Below, in pieces: positions 1 through 7,184 of a DNA stretch of 13,149 nt. The stretch spans positions 1-13,149 of the forward strand of contig JAEWIK010000047.1 of the NCBI GenBank assembly GCA_023387135.1, given 5' to 3'. Origin of the DNA: Actinomycetes bacterium. Lineage in GTDB: Bacteria > Actinomycetota > Actinomycetes > Propionibacteriales > Propionibacteriaceae. The notes under the pieces were generated by a model. That model made no database searches and was not told the DNA's origin. It was given only the letters and a program-made list of their open reading frames with translations. How positions within the stretch are numbered: the first letter of the stretch is position 1; each line of letters opens with the position of its first letter. A program made the position numbers and the translations under genes.

Positions 1-378
1 GGTGGAGATCGCTGACGGGTGCTCGGCCGAGTACTGCGACGCCTTGGCGTCGGCGAGTTGGGTCTCGGCGTCGAGCAGGGCGAGCTTCAGCGAGGCGCTG
101 TCGAGTTCGGCGAGCACGTCTCCCGCCTTGACCTCGTCGCCGACCGACACGTTGACCTTCGACACGGTGCCGCCGGTGGCGAAGGCCGCCTCGACGGTGT
201 TGTCGCGGCTGATGGTGCCGGTGGCGGCGAAGGACTGGGTGACCGACCCGGTCTGGGCGGTCGCCGTGACGAACCTGCCCGTCGAGGCAGTCGACCTGGT
301 GGCGACCACGACGGCGCCGACCGCCACCACCGCCAGGACGAGACCGGCTATCAGCAGGTAACGGACGCGGGACATCAT
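1..378 (-). CDS. membrane-fusion (HlyD/MacA-like) efflux adaptor, second in operon, partial
   Basis: Periplasmic-adaptor-type subunit of an ABC efflux system; only the first 126 residues are present and the rest lies beyond the left edge. Seen: a short basic N-terminus (MSRVR), one membrane segment at about residues 7-26, then a beta-barrel/lipoyl entry and a biotinyl-lipoyl half-motif at about 69-96 (GTVSKVNVSVGDEVKAGDVL), followed by the start of a helical hairpin rich in Leu, Ala and Glu. This is the order of HlyD/MacA adaptors. The start overlaps the permease stop codon as ATGA, with GAGGAG 5 nt upstream. A second ATG follows immediately, so the start could be one codon later. It is the second adaptor in one operon. 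It could pair with the permease here or be the first gene of another module beyond the edge. The family is clear; the exported substrate is unknown. Confidence 0.85.
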   Translation of the reverse strand, partial: MMSRVRYLLIAGLVLAVVAVGAVVVATRSTASTGRFVTATAQTGSVTQSFAATGTISRDNTVEAAFATGGTVSKVNVSVGDEVKAGDVLAELDSASLKLALLDAETQLADAKASQYSAEHPSAIST

Positions 379-1604
379 TCGCTCCTCAGGGCGTCGATCG
401 GGGCGAGTCTGGCGGCCCGTCCGGCGGGGTAGACACCGGCGATCAGGCCGATGCCGAGGGCGACGCCGAGCGCCAGCAGCGTCGCGGGCAGGGAGACCTG
501 CACGTCGATGCCGAGCGCGGGCGACAGGGCCGCGGCCCCGCCGGCGCCGAGCGCGATGCCGATGGCACCGCCCAGCATGCCGAGGATGCCCGCCTCGACC
601 AGGAACTGCCGGCGGATCACCGACGGTGTGGCGCCGAGCGCCTTGCGCAGTCCGATCTCGCGGACGCGTTCGCTCACCGACACGAGCATGATGTTCATCA
701 CTCCGATCGCTCCGACGAGCAACGAGATGGCGGCGATGCCGCCGAGCAGGGTGGTCAGGACGCCGGTGATGCTGGCCGCTGCCTCGACCAGCGACGCCTG
801 CGTCGTCACTGTGAAGTCGGCGTCGTCGGAGGTCACCTGGTGCGCCGAGAGCATCGCGGTGTTCACCTCCTGGTACGCCGACGACAGGCTGTCGGCGTCC
901 CTGGCCTGCAGGTAGATCGCGCTCACGCTGAGGGTGTTGGTCGAGGACGACAGCCTGGCGGCGAACGTGGTGCTCGGGACGATGACGGTGTCGTCCTCGT
1001 TGGTGGCGAGCGACGACCCTGCCTCCTCCAGCACGCCGATGACGGTGAAGGTCTGGCCGTTCACCGTCATGGTCTGGCCGACCGGAGCGGTGGTCTCGAA
1101 CAGTTCGCTGGCGGTGGTCGCGCCGATCACCGCGACAGGCGCGGCCTGGTCGACCTCGTCGGCGCCGAAGAACCTGCCGGTCTCCACGGTGCGCGCCCGC
1201 ACGGTCAGCCAGTCGGGCACCGTCCCCACGACGGTCGAGGTCCAGGTGGTCGCCGCCGACTGCAGTTGCGCGGACGTCTGGGAGATGGGTGCGACGGCCG
1301 CCACGCTGGGTGCGACGCTCTCGTCGGCGAGCATGTCGGCGTCGCGGGAGGTCAGCGTGCTGGCGAAGCCGCCGCCCCGGAAGCCCGACGTCCCCGACAC
1401 CTGGCCGGGCGTGACGGTGATCAGGTTGGAGCCGAGCGAGTTGATCTGGCTGGTGATGCTGCTCTGGGCGCCCTGCCCGAGACCGACGATGAGCATGACG
1501 GCGGCGATGCCGATGAGGATGCCGAGCATCGTGAGCGCCGAGCGCAGCTTGCGCGCGCTGAGCGCCTCGACGGCGGTCCTGACTGTCTCTCCCCACCCCG
1601 TCAT
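375..1604 (-). CDS. ABC transporter permease, MacB/FtsX type
   Basis: Membrane subunit of a MacB-like ABC exporter, 409 residues, the usual length for the family. Seen: an N-terminal membrane helix at about 23-45, a large extracytoplasmic domain at about 46-280 (the MacB periplasmic core position), then three helices at about 283-311, 339-361 and 373-396. The family signature around residues 303-325 is present (MNIMLVSVSERVREIGLRKA), as is the typical C-terminal YPAGRAARLAPIDALR motif. Known of the family: these permeases do not carry substrate through the membrane but transmit ATPase motion to the extracellular domain (mechanotransmission). The ATG start overlaps the ATPase stop by 4 nt (ATGA), and its own stop overlaps the second adaptor start in the same way. 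Substrate is not predictable; export of a peptide, lipid or drug is possible. Confidence 0.93.
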   Translation of the reverse strand: MTGWGETVRTAVEALSARKLRSALTMLGILIGIAAVMLIVGLGQGAQSSITSQINSLGSNLITVTPGQVSGTSGFRGGGFASTLTSRDADMLADESVAPSVAAVAPISQTSAQLQSAATTWTSTVVGTVPDWLTVRARTVETGRFFGADEVDQAAPVAVIGATTASELFETTAPVGQTMTVNGQTFTVIGVLEEAGSSLATNEDDTVIVPSTTFAARLSSSTNTLSVSAIYLQARDADSLSSAYQEVNTAMLSAHQVTSDDADFTVTTQASLVEAAASITGVLTTLLGGIAAISLLVGAIGVMNIMLVSVSERVREIGLRKALGATPSVIRRQFLVEAGILGMLGGAIGIALGAGGAAALSPALGIDVQVSLPATLLALGVALGIGLIAGVYPAGRAARLAPIDALRSE

Positions 1605-2308
1605 CGCGCGGCCCCCTGGCTCGCGGGTTCGGGGACGCGATCGGTCAGCAGCCCATCATAGATGTGGAGGACGCGCCGGGCGTGCTCGGCGACGTCCTTC
1701 TCGTGGGTGATCATCATGATCGTCCTGCCGGCGTCGTGCAGCTCGTCGAACAGGTGCAGGATGTCGCGGGTCGACACCGAGTCGAGGTTGCCCGTCGGCT
1801 CGTCGGCGAGGATCAGGGCGGGGTCGGTGACCAGCGCCCTGGCGACCGAGACGCGCTGTTGCTGTCCGCCGGAGAGTTCGCCGGGCCGGTGCTCGACCCG
1901 CTCGGCCAGCCCGACCCTCTCAAGCGCGGCCAGCGCGCGCCTGCGGCGTTCGCCGGGATGCACCCCCGCGTAGATGAGCGGCAGCTCGACGTTGCGGAGC
2001 GCCGTGAGGCTGGGCAGCAGGTTGAACGACTGGAAGACGAAACCGATCTTGCGGTTCCTGACGTCGGCGAGCTGCTTCTCGGTCATGGCGCTGACGTCCT
2101 CGCCGTCGAGCAGGTAGCCGCCGGTGGTCAGGGTGTCGAGGCAGCCGAGGATGTGCATCTGGGTCGACTTGCCCGAGCCGGACGGCCCCATGACCGCGAC
2201 GTAGTCGCCCTCCTCGACGGCGAGGTCGATGCCGCGCAACGCTTCGACGGCGGCTGCCCCTGTCGAGTAGGTCTTGCGGGCGTCCGCCAGTGCCAGCAGC
2301 GTGCTCAT
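1601..2308 (-). CDS. ABC transporter ATP-binding protein, MacB/LolD type
   Basis: ATPase subunit of the efflux system, 235 residues. Seen: Walker A GPSGSGKST at 41-49, Q-loop Gln93 (FVFQSFNLL), ABC signature LSGGQQQ at 145-151, Walker B ending in LADEPTGNLD with catalytic Glu170, D-loop just after, and switch His202 in MITHEKD. All the residues needed for ATP hydrolysis are present. The GxLGCLD and DEPTGNLD phrasing is typical of the MacB/LolD/FtsE group. The frame stays open far upstream, but that part only shadows the adaptor gene. The real start is the ATG that overlaps the adaptor stop codon as ATGA, giving a normal-length protein. It lies between the adaptor and the permease, so all three are expected to work as one complex. 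Confidence 0.95.
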   Translation of the reverse strand: MSTLLALADARKTYSTGAAAVEALRGIDLAVEEGDYVAVMGPSGSGKSTQMHILGCLDTLTTGGYLLDGEDVSAMTEKQLADVRNRKIGFVFQSFNLLPSLTALRNVELPLIYAGVHPGERRRRALAALERVGLAERVEHRPGELSGGQQQRVSVARALVTDPALILADEPTGNLDSVSTRDILHLFDELHDAGRTIMMITHEKDVAEHARRVLHIYDGLLTDRVPEPASQGAAR

Positions 2309-3594
2309 CGTCCGGTCTCGTTCGTGCCGGAGCCCTGCGTCCCGCCGCCGGTCCTGTTCGTCGACGTGGTCGACTGGCCTTCGGCCTGCCTGGGGGCGCC
2401 GTCGGGTGGGGCGCCGTTGACGCCCGCCGGCCTGCTGCCGAAGCCGCCGAAGAGGCCGCCGCCGGTGGAATCGGTGCTGGTGACGCCGCCCCTGGTGAGG
2501 GTGAGTTGCACCTCGTCGCCCGCGGCGAGGCCGCTGGTGATCTCGGTCGCGCCGCCGAACACCCTCCCGACGCCGACCTCGGTGGTCACCGGCTGGCCGT
2601 TGACGAGCTTGACGACGACGGGCTTGCCGTCGGAGGTGCTGATCGCCGCCGTCGGGACGGTGAGGACGTCGGGGTACTCGGCGACTGTCACGACGCCCTG
2701 CGCCGTCGTGCCCGAGTAGAGGTCGGGGTGCTCGCCGTCGACGGCGACGACGACGGGGAAGGTCGCCGAGCCGTCGCTGGTCGAGGTGGCCACGATGCCG
2801 ATCGACGACACTGTGCCCGTAAGCGGTTCGGTGGCGCCGGTGGGGGTGACGGCGACAGGCTGGCCCGTCTTCAGGCTGGAGAGGTCTGTGCTGCCGACTG
2901 TGCCTTCCAGATCCCAGGTCGCCGTGGCGACGACGAGCACCTGCGACGTGTCGGCGACCGAACCGGTGGCCGAGCCCTGGCCCGCCCCCTGCCCGGAACC
3001 GGTGGACGTGAGGACGTCTCCCTCCGACAGGTCGAGCGAGGCCACGGTGCCGGTGATGGTCGACTTCAGGACCGCGTTCTTCAGGTCGTCCTTCGCACTG
3101 GAGACGGCGGCCTTCACCGACTTCACCTGCGCCCTGGCGGCGGTGACGGCGGCGTCCGAGCCGTCGCCGTCGACGTCGTCGAGGTTGGCCTCGGCGGTGT
3201 CGAGGTTGGCTTCGGCGAGGTCGAGGGCGTCCTGCAGGTCGGAGTCGTCCACCCGGGCGAGCTTCTGTCCCTTCTTCACCGTGTCGCCGACCTTGACGTA
3301 CACGTCGGTCACGGTGCCGGCGACCGAGAAGTTCAGCGCCGCGGTCCTGCGCGGGGTCAGCGTTCCCGAGAGCCCGACCGTCACGGTCTGGTTGGAGGAC
3401 TCGGCCTTCACGGTCCTGGTGATGCTCTGCGTGCGGGCGCCCTGCCGGCTCGCTTCGGCCCCGAGCCAGGCGACGATCCCGGCGGCGGCGAGGGCCACGA
3501 CCACCAACCCGATGACCAGCCATCTGACCCAGTGACGACGCCGTCGCGGGGCAGGAGCCTCGGCAGGGCGCGGGGTGGTAGTGGCCTGGGTCAT
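2305..3594 (-). CDS. membrane-fusion (MacA-like) efflux adaptor, first gene of the operon
   Basis: Adaptor subunit of the ABC exporter, 429 residues. Seen: a cytoplasmic tail ending in RRRR followed by one membrane helix at about 22-45 (positive-inside rule gives an outside C-terminus), a first lipoyl half at about 89-120 (VAGTVTDVYVKVGDTVKKG), a short helical hairpin at about 118-176 built on repeated AEANLD units, the second lipoyl half at about 177-196, beta-barrel and membrane-proximal domains, and a tail of roughly 60 residues from about 365 very rich in Gly, Ser, Thr and Asn. An in-frame GTG lies one codon upstream at 3597, but AGGA sits 6 nt before the ATG and only 3 nt before the GTG, so the ATG is chosen. 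In bacteria without an outer membrane such adaptors probably form a surface-exposed conduit; that role is inferred. Confidence 0.9.
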   Translation of the reverse strand: MTQATTTPRPAEAPAPRRRRHWVRWLVIGLVVVALAAAGIVAWLGAEASRQGARTQSITRTVKAESSNQTVTVGLSGTLTPRRTAALNFSVAGTVTDVYVKVGDTVKKGQKLARVDDSDLQDALDLAEANLDTAEANLDDVDGDGSDAAVTAARAQVKSVKAAVSSAKDDLKNAVLKSTITGTVASLDLSEGDVLTSTGSGQGAGQGSATGSVADTSQVLVVATATWDLEGTVGSTDLSSLKTGQPVAVTPTGATEPLTGTVSSIGIVATSTSDGSATFPVVVAVDGEHPDLYSGTTAQGVVTVAEYPDVLTVPTAAISTSDGKPVVVKLVNGQPVTTEVGVGRVFGGATEITSGLAAGDEVQLTLTRGGVTSTDSTGGGLFGGFGSRPAGVNGAPPDGAPRQAEGQSTTSTNRTGGGTQGSGTNETGR

Positions 3595-3627
3595 CACAGG
3601 TCCTCTCGAGTCGTGGCGAACACCTTC

Positions 3628-3633
3628 AGGGTA
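3628..3633 (-). promoter_or_regulatory. putative -10 box of the efflux operon
   Basis: On the minus strand TACCCT fits the actinobacterial TAnnnT -10 pattern. Transcription would begin near 3621 and give a leader of about 27 nt that includes the AGGA ribosome-binding site. The hexamer 17 nt upstream (GTGCCT) matches the -35 consensus poorly, as expected for an activator-dependent promoter. Judged by eye. Confidence 0.4.
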
Positions 3634-3641
3634 GGTCGCCC

Positions 3642-3682
3642 GACTGTGGCAGGCACTGGCTCAGCTGTGGGCGAGCTGTGGG
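3642..3682 (-). promoter_or_regulatory. helically phased repeat array, probable operator of the efflux operon
   Basis: On the minus strand the 9-mer CCCACAGCT occurs twice exactly, starting at 3682 and 3671 (period 11). A degenerate copy (GCCAGTGCC) starts at 3660 and a third good copy (GCCACAGTC) at 3650. The four lie on one face of the helix and end 8 nt upstream of the putative -10 box. Direct repeats with 11-bp period are the usual target of OmpR/PhoB-type winged-helix response regulators. Which regulator binds is unknown. The array begins right at the stop codon of the SCP-type gene. Confidence 0.45.
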
Positions 3683-4051
3683 TCAGCCCAGCGGAAACAC
3701 CTCGGCCAGATCGGCGTGCGCGCCGCTGGCAGTGACCCTGTGGGTGCCCACCGCGTCGCTCCACGACAGGGTGCCCGCTGCGAGCCTCAGCAAGGTCCCG
3801 GCGTCGGTCTCGACGACGTTCGGCGGGGTGCCGCGGGTGTGGGCGCCACGCTCGCCGATGCCCAGCTGGACGGCGGCCAGCGGTGGCACCCGCAGCTCGA
3901 CCGAGCCGCCGGGATGGCGCAGCGCCAGCAGCCTGCAGGCGATCCTCGTGGCGAGCGGGACGTCGGCTGCCGGTGGCTCGTGACCCTCCGACACCGTGCG
4001 AAGCACGCGGTGGAGCAGCGCCAACTCGTCGGGGTTGATCTTCTTCGCCAC
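3683..4051 (-). CDS. sterol carrier (SCP-type) family protein
   Basis: Small actinobacterial protein of 122 residues, annotated in relatives as a sterol carrier family protein (SCP2-like fold); its true ligand or role is not established. Seen: the family hallmark stretches VPPLAAVQ at about 55-62 and HTRGTPPNVVETD at about 71-83, then a C-terminal block in which Leu-Ala-Gly, Trp, an Ala-Ser-Gly turn and an ADL motif recur before a Pro-Leu-Gly end. No signal peptide or membrane segment, so cytoplasmic. Start choice: an in-frame TTG at 4057 would add two residues, but it lies only 1 nt after a TACCTT box. The GTG at 4051 is 7 nt after that box, matching the leaderless starts elsewhere in this window. 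Divergent from glnE with 67 bp between start codons. Confidence 0.8.
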   Translation of the reverse strand: MAKKINPDELALLHRVLRTVSEGHEPPAADVPLATRIACRLLALRHPGGSVELRVPPLAAVQLGIGERGAHTRGTPPNVVETDAGTLLRLAAGTLSWSDAVGTHRVTASGAHADLAEVFPLG

Positions 4052-4058
4052 GGACAAG

Positions 4059-4064
4059 AAGGTA
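4059..4064 (-). promoter_or_regulatory. -10 box for leaderless transcription of the SCP-type gene
   Basis: TACCTT on the minus strand, followed by 7 nt and then GTG at 4051. This spacing places the transcription start on the start codon, and it decides between the TTG and GTG starts. No convincing -35 hexamer is visible. Confidence 0.5.
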
Positions 4065-4106
4065 CGCCCCTCGCGGGAGCCTGACGGTTCGCCCGGCCGG
4101 GGACAC

Positions 4107-4112
4107 TAGCAT
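4107..4112 (+). promoter_or_regulatory. -10 box for leaderless transcription of glnE
   Basis: TAGCAT followed by 6 nt and the ATG of glnE at 4119. No purine-rich Shine-Dalgarno at a proper distance lies before this ATG, consistent with a leaderless mRNA. No convincing -35 hexamer is visible. Confidence 0.5.
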
Positions 4113-4118
4113 CGGGGC

Positions 4119-7103
4119 ATGCCACGCACCGAGACGCTGTCAGCAAGGTTGGCGCGGTGGGGCTTCACCGATCCCGACGCCCGCGCGTCGATCGTGCAGG
4201 AGTGGGCGGCGGGCGCCCCCGAGGCGGCCTGGACGGCCTTGCTGGACGAGCTCTCGCAGGCCGCCGACCCGGACCTCGCCTTCACGGGCTTCTGCAGGAT
4301 CGCGCAGGCGCGCCCGGAACTCGTGGCGAGGATCGGCGACGACCCGTCGTGGGCGAGGCGGACGGCCAGGGTGCTCGGGGCGAGCATCGCTCTCGGGCAG
4401 CACCTCGGCGTCCATCCCGAGGAGGTCGACCTGCTGGCGGGCGACGTCGACCGCCGCTCGCCCGAGGCGTTGCGGGAGGAGTTGCTGGACGCGGTGGGCG
4501 CCGACGCCACGTCGCGGACGCCGGTGGCCGACCCGTCCCGTTCGAATGACCTGCGCCGCGCCTACCGCCGCGCACTGCTGCGCATCGCGGCCCGGGACCT
4601 GTCCGCCGAGGACGCGCTGGCGATCCTGCCCGACATCGCGGGGGAACTGGCGGACCTGGCCGACGCCACCGTGGAGACGGCGCTCGCGCTGGCCCGCGGC
4701 GAGGTGCCGAACTCCGAACTCACCCGGCTCGGCGTGATAGCCCTCGGCAAGACCGGCGCCCAGGAGTTGAACTACGTCAGCGACGTGGACGTGCTGTTCG
4801 TCGCCGAGCCTGCCCTCGACGAGGCGGGCGCCCCGGCCTGCGGCACCGACAAGGCCGTCGACATCGCCGGCAGGCTCGCATCGGCGCTGATGCGGATCTG
4901 TTCGGCCAACACCGCCGCCGGCACCATCTGGCAGGTCGACTCGGCGCTGCGCCCGGAGGGCAAGGCGGGCCCGCTCGTCCGCAGCCTGGCGTCCCATCGC
5001 GCCTACTACGGCAAATGGGCGAAGAACTGGGAGTTCCAGGCGATGCTCAAGGCGCGCCCGATGGCCGGCGACCTCGACCTCGGGCATCAGTTCGTGGACA
5101 TCGTGTGGCCGCTGGTGTGGCAGGTGGCCGACGACGACCAGTTCGTCGCCGAGACCCAGGCGATGCGCCGCAGGGTCGTCTCGTTGCTGCCGCCCGCGCA
5201 GGCGGAGAACGAGATCAAGCTGGGGGCAGGCGGGCTGCGCGATGTCGAGTTCAGCGTGCAGTTGCTCCAATTGGTCCACGGGCGCGGCGACGAGCGGCTG
5301 CGGCTGCGCGGCACCTTCGAGGCGCTCGACGAGTTGATAGCGCACGGCTACGTCGGCCGGGCCGACGGTCACGACCTCAACACCGCCTACCGGCTGCAGC
5401 GGCTGCTGGAGCACAGGATCCAGCTCCACAAGCTGCGCCGGACGCACCTCATGCCGAGCGACGAGCTCAACCAGCGCTGGCTCGCCCGTTCCCTCGGCCT
5501 GTCGGAGACGAAAGAGCTGATGCACCTGTGGCGGTCGTCGACGAGGCGCGTGCTCGTCCTGCACCAGCGGCTGTTCTACTCGCCGCTGCTGGAGGCCGTC
5601 GCGCGGATCCCGTCCGAGCAGGTGAGGATGACGTCGCTGGGTGCCGAGACCCGGTTGCGCGCGCTCGGCTACGGCGACCCGAAGGCCGCCCTGCGGCACA
5701 TCGAGGCGTTGAGCGTGGGGATGAGCCGGCGCGCGGAGATCCAGCGGCAGTTGCTGCCCGCCATGCTGGGCTGGTTCACGGCCGGGCCGAACCCCGACCA
5801 CGGCCTGCTCGCCTTCCGCAAGGTGTCGGACGCGCTGGGGGAGACCCCGTGGTACCTGCGGGCGCTGCGGGACGAGGGGTCGACGGCCGAGAACTTCGCG
5901 AAGGTGCTGTCGTCGAGCCGTTACGCGGTCGACCTGTTGCTGCGCAATCCTCCCAGCGCCGCCTGGCTGAGCGAGCCCGAAGGGTTGTTGCCGCGGACGG
6001 GCGAGGCGATCCTCGCCGAGATGACGGCGGCCGCGCGCCGGCACGACGACGCCAAGGAGGCGATAGCGGCGGTGCTCGCCGTCCGTCGCGGCGAGTTGCT
6101 GCGGCTCGCCATGGCCGACCTCCTGGGCGGGCTCGACCTGGCCGCGCTCGGCGACGCGTTGTCGGACCTCGCCACGGCGAGCGTCGACGCCGCCCTCGAG
6201 ATCGCCGGACGTGGGCTCACCGGCGTCCCGCGGGTCGCGGTGATCGCGCTGGGGCGCTGGGGCGGACGGGAGATGTCCTACTCGTCCGACGCCGATGCGA
6301 TGGTCGTCATCGACTCCGACGACCCGGAGGCGACCCGGGTCGCGACCACGCTGGTCAGCCGGATGCGCGCCATGCTCACCCAGCCGGGGCCGGACCCGGC
6401 CCTCGCCGTCGACGTCGACCTGCGTCCCGAAGGCAAGCGTGGCCCGATAGTGAGGTCGCTGGCGTCCTACCTCGCCTATTACGACAGGTGGTCCTCGACG
6501 TGGGAGGCGCAGGCGCTGCTGCGGGCCAGGGTCGGCGCCGGTGACAGGGACCTGGGCGAGAGCCTGCTGGCCGGGGTCGATCGGCTGCGTTATCCGGCGG
6601 ACGGCCTCACCCCCAGGCAGGTCACCGAGATCAGGATGCTGAAGGCGCGCATGGAGGCCGAGCGGGTCCCGCGGGGGACAGATCCGGCACGGCACACCAA
6701 GCTCGGCCCCGGCGGGCTCTCGGACGTCGAGTGGGTGATCCAGTTGCTGCAGCTGAACCATGCGGGCTCGCGTCCCGAGCTGCGGGTGACGACCACCCTC
6801 GGCGCGCTCGACGCCGCGGCGGAGGCCGGGCTCGTCACCCAGCCCGACGCCGTGGCGCTGCGGGACGCCTGGACGACGGCCAGCAGGATCCGCAACGCGA
6901 TCATGCTGTGGCGCGGGCGCGCGTCCGACACCATCCCCGCCGACGTCCGCGACGTGTCGGCGATCGCCGAGATCATGGGCTACGGCAAGGGCGAGTCGTC
7001 CCTCATGGTGGAGGACTACCGGCGCCGCGCGAGGGTGGCCCGTCGCGTCATGGACCACCTCTTCTGGGGTGCCGAGGAGCCCGCTCCGCGCGGCGACGAC
7101 TGA
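4119..7103 (+). CDS. glnE: bifunctional glutamine synthetase adenylyltransferase / adenylyl-removing enzyme
   Basis: Modifies glutamine synthetase: the C-terminal half adds AMP to a tyrosine of each GlnA subunit (inactivating it) and the N-terminal half removes it by phosphorolysis, in response to nitrogen signals. The protein has 994 residues, full length for the family. Seen: the two nucleotidyltransferase halves are clearly duplicated. The N-terminal half has GKTGAQELNYVSDVD with metal-binding Asp222 and Asp224, and then KLGAGGLRDVEF from 367. The C-terminal half has GRWGGREMSYSSDAD with Asp724 and Asp726, and then KLGPGGLSDVEW from 861. Both active sites look intact, so both activities are predicted. 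The glnA target lies about 3.6 kb downstream on the other strand. It is not in an operon with its neighbours; 81 bp separate it from dprE1, which has its own -10 box. Confidence 0.97.
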   Translation: MPRTETLSARLARWGFTDPDARASIVQEWAAGAPEAAWTALLDELSQAADPDLAFTGFCRIAQARPELVARIGDDPSWARRTARVLGASIALGQHLGVHPEEVDLLAGDVDRRSPEALREELLDAVGADATSRTPVADPSRSNDLRRAYRRALLRIAARDLSAEDALAILPDIAGELADLADATVETALALARGEVPNSELTRLGVIALGKTGAQELNYVSDVDVLFVAEPALDEAGAPACGTDKAVDIAGRLASALMRICSANTAAGTIWQVDSALRPEGKAGPLVRSLASHRAYYGKWAKNWEFQAMLKARPMAGDLDLGHQFVDIVWPLVWQVADDDQFVAETQAMRRRVVSLLPPAQAENEIKLGAGGLRDVEFSVQLLQLVHGRGDERLRLRGTFEALDELIAHGYVGRADGHDLNTAYRLQRLLEHRIQLHKLRRTHLMPSDELNQRWLARSLGLSETKELMHLWRSSTRRVLVLHQRLFYSPLLEAVARIPSEQVRMTSLGAETRLRALGYGDPKAALRHIEALSVGMSRRAEIQRQLLPAMLGWFTAGPNPDHGLLAFRKVSDALGETPWYLRALRDEGSTAENFAKVLSSSRYAVDLLLRNPPSAAWLSEPEGLLPRTGEAILAEMTAAARRHDDAKEAIAAVLAVRRGELLRLAMADLLGGLDLAALGDALSDLATASVDAALEIAGRGLTGVPRVAVIALGRWGGREMSYSSDADAMVVIDSDDPEATRVATTLVSRMRAMLTQPGPDPALAVDVDLRPEGKRGPIVRSLASYLAYYDRWSSTWEAQALLRARVGAGDRDLGESLLAGVDRLRYPADGLTPRQVTEIRMLKARMEAERVPRGTDPARHTKLGPGGLSDVEWVIQLLQLNHAGSRPELRVTTTLGALDAAAEAGLVTQPDAVALRDAWTTASRIRNAIMLWRGRASDTIPADVRDVSAIAEIMGYGKGESSLMVEDYRRRARVARRVMDHLFWGAEEPAPRGDD

Positions 7104-7170
7104 CCGCCGGGTAGCAGGTGGCACCGGTGGGGAGCGTGGTCCCGACGAGCCGCGGCACGGGTGCTGTGGC

Positions 7171-7176
7171 TAGAGT
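7171..7176 (+). promoter_or_regulatory. -10 box for leaderless transcription of dprE1
   Basis: TAGAGT followed by 8 nt and the ATG of dprE1 at 7185. No Shine-Dalgarno sequence is present between them. No clear -35 hexamer is visible at 16-18 nt. Confidence 0.45.
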
Positions 7177-7184
7177 GACTTCCG

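Noticed and set aside
1601..3523. Apparent 640-residue protein with an ATPase at its C-terminus
   Set aside because: The first 400 or so residues are an Arg-rich shadow of the adaptor gene; the ATPase starts at the ATG at 2308.
4140..7124. 994-codon open frame on the minus strand opposite glnE
   Set aside because: Shadow of a long GC-rich gene: Arg/Gly/Pro/His-rich composition, no recognisable domain, and the plus-strand frame encodes a full GlnE with both active sites.
7120..7127. Palindrome CACCGGTG between glnE and dprE1
   Set aside because: Only 8 bp, no second copy or loop, and expected by chance in such GC-rich DNA.
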